Part shown: piece after piece, positions 35,513-44,884 of the stretch
Layout of the letters: every line of letters begins with the position of its first letter
How positions within the stretch are numbered: position 1 is the stretch's first letter
From: Streptomyces liliiviolaceus
GTDB lineage: Bacteria > Actinomycetota > Actinomycetes > Streptomycetales > Streptomycetaceae
DNA: 64,000 nucleotides
Assembly (NCBI RefSeq): GCF_018070025.1
Contig: NZ_JAGPYQ010000001.1
Span: 3,224,001-3,288,000 of the forward strand
Direction: 5' to 3'
Notes under the pieces: generated by a model
Databases searched by the model: none
The model's input: the letters and a program-made list of their open reading frames with translations, nothing else
Told to the model about the DNA's origin: nothing
Position numbers and translations under genes: made by a program

Positions 35513-36487
35513 TCAGGGTTCTGTTGTTTCTGATTCCAGGCGGGATCGGGTTTCTTCTGTGTAGACGCCCTGTTCTTCGTCCAGGCCCCGGGTGAACTGG
35601 TAGTTGCGTACCGCGTTCTCGGTGCGGTTGTCGTACTCGCCGTCCGCGTCGCCCACGTAGAGGGCCAACTGCTTGAGGCGCAGCTGAAGTTCGGTGACCT
35701 CGGGGCCCTCGTCGCCGCGGCGCAGCACCGCCGGGCCCGCCTTGTCCGTCGGGTCGGCGGACGGCGGGGCGGTGCTGACCGCCGAATCCTCGGGCGACGG
35801 GGCCCGCGTCGTGGCGGACGTCCTGGAAGGGGTGGCCGAGGCGCTCGGTGACTCCGAGGCCGAGGCGGTCGGGCTCTCGCTCGCCGACGCGGACTCCGAG
35901 GCCGACGCCGATTCCGACGGTGACTCGGAGTCGGACGGGGACGGCTCGTCCACCGCCGTGTCCGGCACGCTCGCGCGTATGTCGTCCGGGGCCGCGCCGT
36001 TGCGCGACGGCGACTCGTACGAGAACAGTCCGCTCGCGAACCCCGCCGCCGCGACCACGACCGCCGTGGCCCCGGCTCCCACGAGCACGAAACGACGCCG
36101 GCGGCCCGAGTTCCCGGGGGCGTCCGAGGAGTCCGCGGGGTCGTCGTAGCCGTCGTCGGCGGCGTGAGTGTCCGGGAAGTCGTCGGGCGGGGTGCGCTGG
36201 AGAGGGATCGAGATGGTCGGCCGGTCGGCCGGCCCGTGACCGGGCTCCGGCGCCGGAGACGTCTGCGGGCCGCTACCGGAGCCCGCCGCGGCGCCCTCCG
36301 CGGGTACTTCCAGGTCCACGTAGGGGCGTATGCGCAGCGGATCGAAGTCCTCCGCGGCCGCCGTCTCGGCGGACCGGGTCTCCAGGAGCTCTTCCGCCGC
36401 TCTGCGGGCGCAGCCGCATGTGGGGGAGCCCCCCGACTCCCTGGGTGTCCCGCATTCCGGGCATATGTGGCCGCTCCGGTCGTTCAC
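35513..36487 (-). CDS. membrane protein with zinc ribbon and extracellular peptidoglycan-binding domain
   Basis: ATG 36487, 324 residues. The N terminus has CPECGTP and CGCARR, a zinc-ribbon-like pair. A cytoplasmic acidic region follows, then one transmembrane helix (FVLVGAGATAVVVAAAGFA), a long Ser/Glu/Ala-rich stalk and a C-terminal PG_binding_1 domain (LRRGDEGPEVTELQLRL; GEYDNRTENAVRNYQ). The topology suggests the binding domain sits in the cell wall. Possible roles are sensing or anchoring of the wall; neither can be read from the sequence. Confidence 0.85.
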   Translation of the reverse strand: MNDRSGHICPECGTPRESGGSPTCGCARRAAEELLETRSAETAAAEDFDPLRIRPYVDLEVPAEGAAAGSGSGPQTSPAPEPGHGPADRPTISIPLQRTPPDDFPDTHAADDGYDDPADSSDAPGNSGRRRRFVLVGAGATAVVVAAAGFASGLFSYESPSRNGAAPDDIRASVPDTAVDEPSPSDSESPSESASASESASASESPTASASESPSASATPSRTSATTRAPSPEDSAVSTAPPSADPTDKAGPAVLRRGDEGPEVTELQLRLKQLALYVGDADGEYDNRTENAVRNYQFTRGLDEEQGVYTEETRSRLESETTEP

Positions 36488-36654
36488 GTCGTGGATCCTT
36501 CCCCGTACGAACTCCAGCGATTATGCAGACCCCCTCCACACAATCTCCCGGTTACCCCCGGAATCCCGAACTCCTGGCCGAATTCAACAGGCCATAACCG
36601 GTCACACCGACCAGGATGGAAGAGGAACGGGATTCTCGCGGCCGGGAGGTCCTC

Positions 36655-38808
36655 ATGGCCGAGGATGCGCACGACAGGGGTGGCAGCACGGGTGGCGGAA
36701 AGGGGTACGGGGGCGTGCCCGCGGCGCCGCACCCTGACGGTCTTCAGCCTCGTCGTCCACGGGATCACTCACGCGGCGCCGGCGCCGTTCCCCCGCACAT
36801 GCAGGGCGGCGTCCTCGTCTCCATCGGGGCGCTGCTCCTGGGGCTCCTGCTCGCCGCGCTCGACCAGACCATCGTGTCGACCGCGCTGCCGACCATCGTC
36901 AGCGATCTCGGCGGGCTCGACCATCTGTCGTGGGTCGTCACGGCGTATCTGCTGGCCTCCACGGCCGCCACCCCGCTCTGGGGCAAGCTCGGTGACCAGT
37001 ACGGACGCAAGAAGCTGTTCCAGGTCGCCGTCGTGATCTTCCTGATCGGCTCGGCGCTGTGCGGCATGGCGCAGAACATGCCCCAGCTGATCGCCTTCCG
37101 CGCGCTCCAGGGCCTCGGCGGCGGCGGGCTCATCGTGCTGTCGATGGCGATCGTCGGCGACATCGTCCCGCCTCGCGAGAGGGGCAAGTACCAGGGGCTG
37201 TTCGGCGCGGTCTTCGGCGCGACCAGTGTCCTCGGGCCGCTGCTCGGCGGGCTGTTCACCGAGCACCTGAGCTGGCGCTGGGTCTTCTACATCAACCTCC
37301 CCGTCGGGATCGTCGCACTCGCCGTCATCGCCACCGTCCTGCACATCCCGGTCCGCTCCCGGAAGCACACGATCGACTACCTCGGTACGTTCCTGATCGC
37401 GGCCGTCGCCACCTGCCTGGTCCTCGTCGCCTCGCTCGGCGGCAACACCTGGGGCTGGGGCTCGCCGCAGATCATCGGCCTCGCGGTCCTCGGCGCCGTG
37501 CTCGCCGTGGAGTTCGTGGCCGTCGAGCGCCGCGCCGCCGAACCCGTGCTCCCGCTGAAACTGTTCGGCATCCGCACCTTCACCCTCGCCGCGGTCATCA
37601 GCTTCGTCGTCGGCTTCGCGATGTTCGGCGCGATGACGTACCTGCCGACGTTCCTCCAGGTCGTCCAGGGTGTGTCGCCCACCATGTCGGGTGTGCACAT
37701 GCTGCCGATGGTGGCCGGGCTGCTGGTGTCCTCGACGGTCTCCGGGCAGATCGTCAGCCGGACGGGCCGCTGGAAGGTGTTCCCCATCGCGGGCACCGCC
37801 GTCACGGCCCTCGGACTGCTGCTCCTGCACCGGCTCGACGTGGACAGCTCCACGGCCGAGATGAGCCTGTCCTTCCTCGTCTTCGGCCTCGGCCTCGGTC
37901 TCGTCATGCAGGTCCTCGTCCTGATCGTGCAGAACGCCGTCTCGTACGAGGATCTGGGCGTCGCGACCTCCGGCGCCACCTTCTTCCGGTCCATCGGGGC
38001 CTCGTTCGGTGTGGCCGTCTTCGGCTCGGTCTTCACGAGCCGGCTGAGCGGGGAACTCGCCGACGCGCTCCGGGGGCAGACCCTCCCGGCGGGCCTGGGC
38101 GCCGACGCGCTCAAATCCGACCCGAAGATCATCGGCGAACTGCCGGCCGCACTGCGGCCCCCCGTCGTCGAGGCGTACGCCGTCTCCATCACGGACGTCT
38201 TCCTCTACGCGGCCCCGGTCGCGTTCGTCGGCTTCGTCCTCGCCTGGTTCCTGCGCGAGGACCGGCTGCGGGGCTCGGTGACGGCGCCCGACGCCACCCA
38301 GACGCTCGCCAGCAACCCGGTGGAGCGCTCCTCGTACGACGAGGTGTGCCGTGCGCTGTCCGTGCTGGGCACCCGGGAGGGGCGGCGGCGGATCTACGAG
38401 AAGATCACCGCCCGCGCCGGCTACGACCTGCTGCCCGCCGCGAGCTGGCTGCTGCTGCGCGTCAGGCACTACGGCTGGGCCGAGCCCGCCGCCCTCGCCG
38501 AACACAGCGGGGTGCCCCTGCAGATCGTCATCGCCGCCGCACGCCAGGTGGAGGAGCGGCGCCTGGGCGTACGGGAGGGACTGGACCTCGTCCTCACCGA
38601 ACAGGGGCGTGCGGTGGCCGGGAGGCTGGCCGCGGCCCGGGAGGAGTCCCTCGCCGAACTCCTCGGCGACTGGTGGGGCCCGGACCGGCCCACCGACCTC
38701 ACCCAGCTCGTCACGGAACTCAACTCCGAGCTGTGCGGTTCCGACGCCGAACGGCCCTACGCCGACTCGGCGCCGAAGCCGGCCGGGCGGGCATGGCTCG
38801 CCAAGTGA
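36655..38808 (+). CDS. DHA2-type MFS exporter with a C-terminal MarR-like domain
   Basis: ATG 36655 has GGGAGG seven bases upstream and is preferred over ATG 36616. About 717 residues. A 14-helix transporter (residues about 50-540) shows the DHA2 signatures [29 protein letters not shown] and [19 protein letters not shown]. It is followed by roughly 170 residues resembling a winged-helix MarR domain ([42 protein letters not shown]). A transporter fused to a DNA-binding-like domain is unusual. The domain could sense the substrate or be a degenerate regulator. Drug export is expected but the substrate is unknown. Confidence 0.85.
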   Translation: MAEDAHDRGGSTGGGKGYGGVPAAPHPDGLQPRRPRDHSRGAGAVPPHMQGGVLVSIGALLLGLLLAALDQTIVSTALPTIVSDLGGLDHLSWVVTAYLLASTAATPLWGKLGDQYGRKKLFQVAVVIFLIGSALCGMAQNMPQLIAFRALQGLGGGGLIVLSMAIVGDIVPPRERGKYQGLFGAVFGATSVLGPLLGGLFTEHLSWRWVFYINLPVGIVALAVIATVLHIPVRSRKHTIDYLGTFLIAAVATCLVLVASLGGNTWGWGSPQIIGLAVLGAVLAVEFVAVERRAAEPVLPLKLFGIRTFTLAAVISFVVGFAMFGAMTYLPTFLQVVQGVSPTMSGVHMLPMVAGLLVSSTVSGQIVSRTGRWKVFPIAGTAVTALGLLLLHRLDVDSSTAEMSLSFLVFGLGLGLVMQVLVLIVQNAVSYEDLGVATSGATFFRSIGASFGVAVFGSVFTSRLSGELADALRGQTLPAGLGADALKSDPKIIGELPAALRPPVVEAYAVSITDVFLYAAPVAFVGFVLAWFLREDRLRGSVTAPDATQTLASNPVERSSYDEVCRALSVLGTREGRRRIYEKITARAGYDLLPAASWLLLRVRHYGWAEPAALAEHSGVPLQIVIAAARQVEERRLGVREGLDLVLTEQGRAVAGRLAAAREESLAELLGDWWGPDRPTDLTQLVTELNSELCGSDAERPYADSAPKPAGRAWLAK

Positions 38809-38815
38809 GCTGATC

Positions 38816-38837
38816 CGAGGCGCACTTGGGCGCCTCG
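38816..38837 (+). terminator. terminator after the exporter
   Basis: CGAGGCGC and CGCCTCG-type arms form an 8-bp perfect stem with a 6-base loop, 8 bases after the stop codon. Confidence 0.7.
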
Positions 38838-38932
38838 TGACGTGGATCCGGCCACGGGCCGTTTGGTAGCCCAAGTCCGGGCAACCCGACGGAAGAAGCG
38901 GCCCGCTGGGCCCAGAACCCGGAAGGCAATCC

Positions 38933-39634
38933 ATGTCCACAGGCGTGATCATCGTTCTGATCGTGATCGTGGTGGCCGTCGTCGCCGCCGTGATCGCTCG
39001 GCTCGTGATGGCCCGCGGGGCGGGCGGCGGGCAGAGCCTGAAGCGGCGCTTCGGGCCCGAGTACGACCGGGCACTCGCCCGGCACGACGGCGACTCGCAG
39101 GCCGCCGAGCGCGAGCTTGAGGAGCGCGTGCAGCGGCACGGTTCACTGCGGCAGCAGCCGCTGGACCCCGCGGCGCTCGACCGCTACACGGTCCGCTGGA
39201 CCGCGATCCAGGAGCAGTTCGTCGACTCGCCGCGCGACGCCGTCGTCGAGGCGGACCGGCTGCTCGCCGAGGTGGCGGGCGCGCGCGGCTTCCCGGCGGG
39301 CGACCGTTACGAGGAGCAGCTCTCCGCGCTCTCCGTCCACCACGCGCACCACGTGAACGGCTACCGCCGTGTCCACCTGGCCGCGCACCCGAACGGGGCC
39401 GGCGCCGACCGGGCCGACACGGAGCAGCTGCGTGAGTCCCTGGTCGAGGCCCGTGCGCTCTTCGAAGCCCTGACCACGTCGGCGGCCCCTTCCGCGCGCG
39501 ACGACAGGGCGCAGCTGCGGAAGGCCGACGGGGACGGCGGCGAGGAAGCTGCCGGGACCACGCGAACCGACAGCTCCCGCGGCCGCTCGCATGCGCCGTG
39601 GGCGCTCAACAGGCGCCATGTGAAGGGGAGTTGA
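38933..39634 (+). CDS. membrane-anchored protein of unknown function, 233 aa
   Basis: ATG 38933 with AAGG upstream. One N-terminal membrane helix (IIVLIVIVVAVVAAVIARLV) is followed by a charged alpha-helical domain. Blocks include FGPEYDRALARH, ERELEERVQRH and FVDSPRDAVVEADRLLAEV, then a DTEQLRESLVEAR segment. The next gene carries a related block, so the two look like a pair. The C-terminal 40 residues are basic and disordered. Confidence 0.8.
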   Translation: MSTGVIIVLIVIVVAVVAAVIARLVMARGAGGGQSLKRRFGPEYDRALARHDGDSQAAERELEERVQRHGSLRQQPLDPAALDRYTVRWTAIQEQFVDSPRDAVVEADRLLAEVAGARGFPAGDRYEEQLSALSVHHAHHVNGYRRVHLAAHPNGAGADRADTEQLRESLVEARALFEALTTSAAPSARDDRAQLRKADGDGGEEAAGTTRTDSSRGRSHAPWALNRRHVKGS

Positions 39635-39639
39635 GACGT

Positions 39640-40377
39640 ATGCCGGACAACACCGCGGCAGGGCCCGCCAAGGACCGGCGGGACGAGCGCGAGGAGAGGG
39701 GCGAGGTGACCAGGACACCGGGAACGGGCGGCACGGCGGGGCCCGAGGTCTCGACGGGTGCCCCCGGGGCGGGAACCGGCACGCGTGACGGCGTGCCGGG
39801 CGGCCGGGACACGGCGCCCCTGGAGCGCGTCAGGGACGACGGCCAGGACACCGTGGTCGGCGGGCGCGTTCCGGCCGTCCCGCGCACGCCGGAGCAGGAC
39901 CGTTCGCCGGGGCGCGAGGGCGCCAGGGGGAAGGGTGCCGCCGCTGCCGCCAGGACCGCCCCCGACCCCGCCCCTGCTCCTGCTCCTGACCCCGCCTCCG
40001 GTACCGGGAGGGCCACGGGCGGCCGGAGCGGCGCGTCCCGCGAGAGCCTCCTCGGCGCCGAGGCGAGGGTGAACGCCGGGACCAGGGCCGGTACGGACTC
40101 CGGCGGGCGGCTCATGCCGCACGACGAGGGCGACAAGTGGTCGCAGCAGTTGCAGCACGCGGTCGCCGGCTTCGTCGACGGGCCCCGCGGCTCGGTCGAG
40201 GAGGCGGACCGGGTGCTCCAGGAGGTCGCCGAACGGTTCACCGAGGCCGTGAACCAGCGGCGGCGCGCCCTGAGCACGTCCTGGCAGAGCCCCGCCGACG
40301 AAAAGGCCGACACGGAGCAGTTGCGGCTGGCCCTGAAGGACTACCGCGAGCTGACGGAACGGCTGTTGAGGATCTGA
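39640..40377 (+). CDS. related helical protein with a long disordered N terminus, 245 aa
   Basis: ATG 39640 follows the previous gene by 5 bases, with AAGGGGAG upstream. The first 160 residues are Gly/Pro/Arg/Glu-rich and disordered. The last 80 form a charged helix block (AVAGFVDGPRGSVEEADRVLQEV; DTEQLRLALKDYRELTERLL). That block matches the SPRDAVVEADRLL ... DTEQLRESL region of the previous protein, so the two genes share a domain. No known function. Confidence 0.75.
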   Translation: MPDNTAAGPAKDRRDEREERGEVTRTPGTGGTAGPEVSTGAPGAGTGTRDGVPGGRDTAPLERVRDDGQDTVVGGRVPAVPRTPEQDRSPGREGARGKGAAAAARTAPDPAPAPAPDPASGTGRATGGRSGASRESLLGAEARVNAGTRAGTDSGGRLMPHDEGDKWSQQLQHAVAGFVDGPRGSVEEADRVLQEVAERFTEAVNQRRRALSTSWQSPADEKADTEQLRLALKDYRELTERLLRI

Positions 40378-40440
40378 ACCCGACCGCTGCCGTGCAACTG
40401 GCCTGTTTGATGGGCCAGTTGAGCTGAGTTGATTGAGCAG

Positions 40441-40481
40441 AGTGAGGCCCCGCCGGGCAGTGCGCCGGGCGGGGCCTCACT
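40441..40481 (+). terminator. strong terminator after the paired genes
   Basis: AGTGAGGCCCCGCC and GGCGGGGCCTCACT form a perfect 14-bp stem with a 13-base loop, 64 bases after the stop codon. A smaller hairpin (AACTGGCC/GGCCAGTT, 40396-40420) precedes it. Confidence 0.85.
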
Positions 40482-40589
40482 CATGGGCGCGTACGTGGGG
40501 CGCGTACGTGCGGGCGTGTACGTGTCCCCGACCGTCGAGCCGATCGGTCGTGGACGTGGACGTGGACGTGTGGCCGAGGCCGTCGGAGG

Positions 40590-40994
40590 TCAGGCCGCCC
40601 GGCGCTCGTGCCAGGCGCGGACGATCTCCTCCACGTCGTACGGCTTGAGGCCCAGGGGCGGGCCCGGTGGCGGCTTGAACATCATGTCGCGGATCTTCGC
40701 GTTGATCTCCGTGACGATCCGCCGCACCACCCGCTCCGACGGCGCCGCGGCGGCCTGTTCCAGCGCGTCCTCCGCCTCCTTGCGCAGCGCCAGCGTGGGA
40801 GGCAGCACGGACATGCCCTCGCGGGCCATCTTCTGCTTGATCCACCACAGTTCGTCGTACGACGTGTCGGGGCCGCTCGGCAACGGCTTGCCCGCACCGG
40901 CGAGTTCGGTGAACTCGCCGCGTGCCTCCGCCGCGCGGATCTGTCGGTCGACCCAGGACTCGAAGCCGACCCCGGGAGGTTTGCGCTCGGTCAT
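40590..40994 (-). CDS. DUF1992 (DnaJC28-like conserved domain) protein, 134 aa
   Basis: ATG 40994. The 134 residues match DUF1992, with the block FESWVDRQIRAAEARGEF, LPSGPDTSYDELWWIKQKM and a later INAKIRDMMF segment. The domain is shared with the DnaJ subfamily C member 28 proteins, whose role is unclear. A short tandem repeat of the GCCGGAAGCCGT unit lies upstream of the start, and the open frame continues far into it without coding character. Confidence 0.8.
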   Translation of the reverse strand: MTERKPPGVGFESWVDRQIRAAEARGEFTELAGAGKPLPSGPDTSYDELWWIKQKMAREGMSVLPPTLALRKEAEDALEQAAAAPSERVVRRIVTEINAKIRDMMFKPPPGPPLGLKPYDVEEIVRAWHERRAA

Positions 40995-41285
40995 GCGTCC
41001 ATTGTGCCGGAAGCCGTGCCGGAAGCCGTGCCGGAAGCCGCGTGACAACCCCGTTCCGGAGGCCGTGCCGAGAACACCCTTTCGGAGGCCGTGCGGGGGC
41101 CCGCGAGCGGTATGCGAGTGTGCCGCACGGTATGGACTGCGCGGAGCGGTATGCGACTGTGCCGGACGTCGTACACGTCGGCGCTCTATCATTCGGCGGC
41201 GATACGTCGCCGGGCGTCGAACACGCTCCGGCGCGGGACAATCGGAACGTCGGAACGCGGAACGCGCGGGAACGAAGGAGCGCAC

Positions 41286-41690
41286 GTGCTCGAACTCACC
41301 ATGGCCTCGGTGTCCGGGACGGACGCCGGCGCGACGGCCGGAATGCAGATGGCCGACGCGCCGAGCGAGCCGGGTGCCGTGCTGCGGGTGGGGCGCGACC
41401 GGGGCGCGTGCCGCCTCGCGACGCCCGACGACTGGCTGTTCGTCTCGCGGGTCCACCTGGAGTTCCTGTGCGGGCCCGAGGGGACCTGGCAGGTGACCTG
41501 GCTGCGGGGCACGCACGACGACCCGTCGTCCGAGGTGCGGTTCTCGCTGGTCGGCGGAGGCGGCGGAGTCCTCCAGCCGCTGCCGTACGGCGGGACGGCG
41601 AAGCTGCCCGTGGGCGGCTCGGGCGAGCTGGTCATACACGACCGCACGGGCCCGCGCAGCGTGAACGTGGGCTTCTACCACGAGGTCTGA
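41286..41690 (+). CDS. FHA-like domain protein, 134 aa
   Basis: GTG 41286 with AAGGAG six bases upstream. The beta-rich protein has LRVGRDRGACRLATPDD, then SRVHLEFLCGPEGTWQVTWL, and a final PRSVNVGFYHEV. This fits a Forkhead-associated fold with the Arg of GRD and the Ser-Arg-x-His of SRVH that bind phosphothreonine. Its partner kinase is not in the window. The 3' end lies in a tandem repeat (41678-41741). Confidence 0.75.
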   Translation: MLELTMASVSGTDAGATAGMQMADAPSEPGAVLRVGRDRGACRLATPDDWLFVSRVHLEFLCGPEGTWQVTWLRGTHDDPSSEVRFSLVGGGGGVLQPLPYGGTAKLPVGGSGELVIHDRTGPRSVNVGFYHEV

Positions 41691-41741
41691 GACCCACGAG
41701 GTCCGAGACCCACGAGGTCTGAGGCCCACGAGGTCCGAGGT
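41678..41741. repeat. 16-bp tandem repeat containing the FHA gene stop codon
   Basis: Four units of CCACGAGGTCYGAGRY start at 41678, 41694, 41710 and 41726. The first includes the last codons and the TGA of the FHA gene, so the gene end has been duplicated three times downstream. Confidence 0.85.
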
Positions 41742-41775
41742 CCCTGGGGTACGGGGAGAGCGCTGAGCGCGCCGC

Positions 41776-42447
41776 CTACGGCAGTACGCGCGCCAGCGCG
41801 AACCCGTCGTACCCCTTCACTCCCACCGTCTGGATCGCCGTGGCGGTCACCTTGGGGTGCGCGGCGAAGAGGTCGAGCGCCTCGCGGGTGCCGCGCACAC
41901 TCGGGTCGTCGCTGGTGGCGTCGGTCACGGCGCCCTCGCGTACGACGTTGTCGAGGATGATCAGGCTGCCCGGCCGGGTGAGCTTCAGCGCCCACTCCAC
42001 ATAGCGCGGGTTGTTCACCTTGTCCGCGTCGATGAAGACCACGTCGAAGGGTGCGGGGTCCTCGTCGGCCAGCGTCTGCAGGCCGATCAGGGCCGGCCCC
42101 ACCCGGACCTCGGTGATCTTGTCAAGACCGGCCCGGGCGAGGTTGTGCCGGGCCACCTCGGCGTGCTGTTCGCTGTACTCCAGGGTGATCAGCCGGCCGT
42201 CCTCGGGGAGGGCGCGGGCCAGCCAGATCGTGCTGTAGCCGCCGAGCGTGCCGATCTCCAGGATGCGCGTCGCGCCCTGGATCACGGCGAGCAGATGCAG
42301 CAGTTTGCCCTGGTTCGGGGCGACGTTGATCTGCGGAAGTCCGGCGGCGTCGCTGTCGCGCAGCGCCTCGGTCAGGGCGGCGTCCGGTGGGGCGAGGAGC
42401 CCGGTGAAGTAGTCGTCCACATCGTGCCAGAGCTGCGGCTCGGTCAT
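41776..42447 (-). CDS. SAM-dependent O-methyltransferase, 223 aa
   Basis: ATG 42447 with AAAGG upstream. The SAM-binding core shows ILEIGTLGGYSTIWLA, then ITLEYSEQHAEVAR and FDVVFIDADKVNNPRY, the motifs of the metal-dependent caffeoyl-CoA O-methyltransferase family. It is a soluble monofunctional enzyme of normal length. The substrate is unknown. Two short palindromes immediately upstream (42466-42488) suggest local regulation. Confidence 0.85.
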   Translation of the reverse strand: MTEPQLWHDVDDYFTGLLAPPDAALTEALRDSDAAGLPQINVAPNQGKLLHLLAVIQGATRILEIGTLGGYSTIWLARALPEDGRLITLEYSEQHAEVARHNLARAGLDKITEVRVGPALIGLQTLADEDPAPFDVVFIDADKVNNPRYVEWALKLTRPGSLIILDNVVREGAVTDATSDDPSVRGTREALDLFAAHPKVTATAIQTVGVKGYDGFALARVLP

Positions 42448-42465
42448 GCGGTAAGCCTTTCGTCT

Positions 42466-42488
42466 GTCTAGTTAGACGCGCTAATTAG
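42466..42488. promoter_or_regulatory. possible operator upstream of the O-methyltransferase
   Basis: GTCTA-GT-TAGAC (42466-42477) and the perfect palindrome CTAATTAG (42481-42488) sit 19-41 bases upstream of the start of the leftward gene, in a locally AT-rich stretch. MarR/TetR-type repressors use sites of this kind. The rest of the gap to the next gene (42489-42766) shows nothing else clear. Confidence 0.45.
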
Positions 42489-42766
42489 TTCGGTAGCCGA
42501 ATATAGCCGGTTCCCGGCGGGTTGGGTGGTTGTATTCCCGTCACGGCCTCGCGTGGCGGCGTGACGGGGACGCTCTTCGGCCTTACAACACCTCCATCGG
42601 GACAAAAGAACGGAGGACGTCAGGTGAAGAGGGGGTTGCCCGCGTCTCACATCGGGGGTGGTGCGAGCCTCTTAGGGTTCGAACAGGAAACAGACGCACG
42701 GGACCCCCGGGACTCTTGGGGCTCAAGGGGCGTAGAGGACGAACGGGGCGGGAGGGCCGACGGCAC

Positions 42767-44884
42767 GTGGCAAATGTGGAGCACGGCGGACGACCAGGTG
42801 ATCCTTTCGGAGCGACGGCGCCCGAGGCGGCCAGAGCGCGGCTGGGCCTGGTCCGCGCGGGCCTGTGGCTGATCGCCGCGGTCCTGGCCGTACGACAGGT
42901 CGCCGTCGTCCTGAGTACGCCCCGGGGTGAGCGCCTGACGGATCTGGAGACCTGGGTCGGACCCGACGGCGTGCTGCATGTGAACGGTTCGCTGTACGAC
43001 TCGACGCGCTTCACGGGCACACCCTTCGGCGGACTCGTCCTCAAGCCTCTCACCAAGGCGGCCGAGCAGGCCCTCGGCTGGGGCTGGACCTTCGGCACCC
43101 TCCTGCTGGTGGTCGCCCTCGGCCTGGTCGCCGCCCGCGCCCTCCCGCAGCCGGTGAGCCGCCGTACGGCCCTGCTGGCGGCCCCTGTCACGATCAGCCT
43201 GCTGATGCTGTCCCTGCCCGTGCGCAACACCCTCTACCTCGGCCAGACCAGCATCATCCCGGTCCTGCTCGTGCTCCTCGGCTGCTTCGCCGTACGCGGG
43301 GAGCGGGCGAGCGGGGTGCTGATCGGCCTCGCCGCCGCCCTGCAGCCCACCGTCCTGCTGTTCGCGCCGCTCCTGTGGTTCACCGGCCGCCGCCGGGCCG
43401 CCGTCTCCTCCGGGCTCACCTTCGCCGCGCTCACCGCGCTCGCGTGGGCCGCGATGCCGCACGACTCGTACACGTACTGGGTGCACCACCTGGCCGGGGT
43501 CGGGCTCGGGCGGCCCGCCGACGATCTCGCCAACCAGTCGCTGCACGGGGCGCTGCTGCGGCTCGGCATGGAGGGGCCGCTGGAGATCGGGCTCTTCCTG
43601 GTGCTCGGCACCGCCGTCGCCGTGCTCGGCCTGCGCCGCGCCGTGCGCTACGCCCGCGACGGACAACTGCTCCTCGCCGTCGCGGTCACCGGCTGCGTCG
43701 CCGTCGCCGTCGCGCCGACCACCTGGCAGCACCAGCTGCTGTGGGTGCTGCTCGCGCTGGTCGGCCGCGTCGGCAAGAAGGCGGGCGACCGGTACGTGTG
43801 GCCGGTCGCCGTCATCCTGGTGATGACCCTGCCGGCCAAGATGATGCTGCCGAACATGGAGTCGCTGTACCCGCTGCGCGACAACGTCGTCCTGCTGGCC
43901 GCCCTCGCCGCCGCGACCGTGGTTCCGTTTCTGTCCCGTACGTCGGAGCACTACCACGCGCCCGTCCCGACCGAGTACGCGCGGCCGGTGCCCACCCGCT
44001 GGAAGCACGTCCCGCTGCTGCCCTTCCTGCGCCGGGTCCTCACCCGGCCGAACCTCCTGCTCGAACTGCTGCTGATCCGTGTCGGCTACTCCGCGTACCA
44101 GCAGGTCAGGCTCGCGGCGACCGGTGGTACGAACACCGGGGGCCGGGCCACCGCCGAACAGCACGGCGAGCAGATCCACTCGATCGAGAAGTTCCTCTTC
44201 ATCGACATCGAGCACTGGGTCAACCACGCGGTCGTGAAGGTCGGGTGGCTGGAGGACTTCTTCAACTTCTACTACACGTCGTTCCACTTCGTGGTCCCGC
44301 TGACCGTGCTCGGCGTCCTGTACGCCCGCCGGCCCGCCGAGTACCGCTGGGCCCGCGCGGCGCTCGGCTTCGCCACGCTGTTCGCGCTCGTCGGCTTCTG
44401 GCTCTATCCGCTGGCCCCGCCGCGGCTGATGCCCGACCTCGGTTTCATCGACACCGTGCACGGGGTGCAGGACTTCTCCCAGCCGGACTACGGGACGCTG
44501 ACCGCGCTCACCAACCAGTACGCGGCGATGCCCTCGCTGCACTTCGGCTGGTCGCTGTGGTGCGGGCTCGTCATCGCGATCATCGCCCCGAAGTGGTGGA
44601 TGAAGGCCCTCGGTCTGCTGCACCCGCTGTTCACGGTCTCCGCGATCGTGGCGACCGGCAACCACTGGGTACTGGACGCGGTGGGCGGCGCGGCCGTCGT
44701 CGGCGCCGGCTTCGGGCTGACCTATCTGCTCCAGGGGCCGCGGCCCCGCCCGCACGCGCTGACGAAAGCGGCGGAAGGAGCCTCCGAGGAGGCCGCAGTC
44801 GCGGAGAAGAGCGGGGAGGCCGCGGACGCGGAGGCGGTCAGCACCGCGGGGCCGGGCCCGGCGAAGGGCCGTACCCCGAGCTGA
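42767..44884 (+). CDS. fusion of GT87-type glycosyltransferase-like and PAP2-type phosphatase domains
   Basis: GTG 42767 is preferred; the open frame runs upstream to 42530, but that part looks non-coding. About 705 residues. The first 430 are a multi-helix membrane part of the GT87 (DUF2029) kind (LVRAGLWLIAAVLAVRQ; PVTISLLMLSLPVR; IGLAAALQPTVLLFAPLLWF). The last 270 are a PAP2-type domain with GFWLYPLAPPRLMPD, YAAMPSLHFGWSLW and GNHWVLDAVGG, as in bacterial inositol-phosphoceramide-synthase-like phosphatases. Such fusions may make mannosylated or phosphate-linked lipids. Its end overlaps the convergent gene by 47 bases. Confidence 0.8.
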   Translation: MANVEHGGRPGDPFGATAPEAARARLGLVRAGLWLIAAVLAVRQVAVVLSTPRGERLTDLETWVGPDGVLHVNGSLYDSTRFTGTPFGGLVLKPLTKAAEQALGWGWTFGTLLLVVALGLVAARALPQPVSRRTALLAAPVTISLLMLSLPVRNTLYLGQTSIIPVLLVLLGCFAVRGERASGVLIGLAAALQPTVLLFAPLLWFTGRRRAAVSSGLTFAALTALAWAAMPHDSYTYWVHHLAGVGLGRPADDLANQSLHGALLRLGMEGPLEIGLFLVLGTAVAVLGLRRAVRYARDGQLLLAVAVTGCVAVAVAPTTWQHQLLWVLLALVGRVGKKAGDRYVWPVAVILVMTLPAKMMLPNMESLYPLRDNVVLLAALAAATVVPFLSRTSEHYHAPVPTEYARPVPTRWKHVPLLPFLRRVLTRPNLLLELLLIRVGYSAYQQVRLAATGGTNTGGRATAEQHGEQIHSIEKFLFIDIEHWVNHAVVKVGWLEDFFNFYYTSFHFVVPLTVLGVLYARRPAEYRWARAALGFATLFALVGFWLYPLAPPRLMPDLGFIDTVHGVQDFSQPDYGTLTALTNQYAAMPSLHFGWSLWCGLVIAIIAPKWWMKALGLLHPLFTVSAIVATGNHWVLDAVGGAAVVGAGFGLTYLLQGPRPRPHALTKAAEGASEEAAVAEKSGEAADAEAVSTAGPGPAKGRTPS

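Noticed and set aside
42530..42766. N-terminal extension of the GT87-PAP2 protein to ATG 42530
   Set aside because: The extension is Arg/Gly-rich with no domain character. GTG 42767, with GGGAGG upstream, is the better start.
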